A stretch of DNA of 5,162 nucleotides from UBA6136 sp044378425 (GTDB lineage: Bacteria; Pseudomonadota; Gammaproteobacteria; Methylococcales; Methylococcaceae): the NCBI GenBank assembly GCA_044378425.1, contig JBILXN010000175.1, positions 1-5,162 of the forward strand, read 5' to 3'. The translations under genes were made by a program, and so were the position numbers. The notes under the pieces were generated by a model. That model did no database searches, had not been told where the DNA came from, and saw only the letters and a program-made list of their open reading frames with translations. Positions 5,007 through 5,162 of this stretch are shown in pieces (position 1 is the stretch's first letter; each line of letters begins with the position of its first letter).

Positions 5007-5162
5007 GTCTGGCGGCAGGGGAGCTGAAATCGCCGGCTTTCAGAAATTCGAGCTGCGTCACACCCGGCGGAATGTCTGCCTGAAACAGGCTATCCGGCAG
5101 CCGGGACGTGAAATCCCAATGCGACAGCGTGGCAATGAACTGGGGCGCACCGGGCAGGGTTT
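4999..5162 (-). CDS. DUF2092-like periplasmic protein, C-terminal end (cut by right edge)
   Basis: Only the last 53 residues are present, preceded by two bases of a split codon. The segment PQFIATLSHWDF, then LPDSLFQADIPPG and TQLEFL, follows the end of DUF2092 proteins as I know them (a pattern like QFTATLSDWNF, then LDDxLFxFxPPxGAxxIEFL). DUF2092 proteins are exported, about 250 residues long, and have a LolA/LppX-like half-barrel fold with no established function. After the conserved LEFL, a tail of about 13 residues (KAGDFSSPAARQH) ends at TGA 4999-5001. The gene lies 25 bases upstream of the small exported protein gene on the same strand and is probably the first visible gene of that operon. 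The family is assigned from a short fragment, so a different LolA-like protein is possible. The signal peptide and N-terminal domain lie outside the window. Confidence 0.62.
   Translation of the reverse strand, partial: TLPGAPQFIATLSHWDFTSRLPDSLFQADIPPGVTQLEFLKAGDFSSPAARQH

Noticed and set aside
1..5162. CRISPR array, tRNA or rRNA genes, insertion sequence ends, toxin-antitoxin pair
   Set aside because: No regular repeats, cloverleaf-like arms, transposase frames or terminal repeats could be seen; the coding density leaves no room for them.

Overview
The window reads as a stretch of a GC-rich gammaproteobacterial chromosome that is not close to the enterics. The Rep, ComM and UbiK proteins all align by memory with gammaproteobacterial homologues, and the pseudomonads also carry these three genes in one neighbourhood. 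No mobile element, tRNA, rRNA or CRISPR array is visible. The window is packed with genes: six of the seven run on the minus strand and the longest non-coding stretch is about 180 bases.

Region A (1-2363, minus strand) is a probable ubiK-comM-rep transcription unit. It starts with the small ubiquinone-biosynthesis accessory factor UbiK. The AAA+ branch-migration helicase ComM (YifB) follows, its ribosome binding site overlapping the ubiK stop. The 5' third of the DNA helicase Rep comes 41 bases later and runs off the left edge. Two of the three products act on DNA, one in transformation recombination and one at replication forks.

Region B (2364-2857) is a divergent spacer of 179 bases, followed by the only plus-strand gene, a 104-residue protein I do not recognise. 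It has clear coding character and contains a run of eight C. It converges on region C with 12 bases between the stop codons, and a small hairpin lies in that junction.

Region C (2870-5162, minus strand) is a probable three-gene envelope operon. In transcription order it holds the C-terminal end of a DUF2092-like periplasmic protein (cut by the right edge), a 126-residue exported Tyr/Gln-rich protein of unknown function, and a 570-residue MscS-family mechanosensitive channel with a signal peptide and a large periplasmic domain. The last two genes are 10 bases apart. They are bridged by a four-codon minicistron (TAATG at one end, ATGA at the other), and the channel gene has no visible Shine-Dalgarno. 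Its translation may therefore depend on reinitiation.

There is no obvious new defence or mobile system here. The most interesting material is the DUF2092 / small exported protein / MscS grouping with its minicistron, and the unrecognised 104-residue protein.
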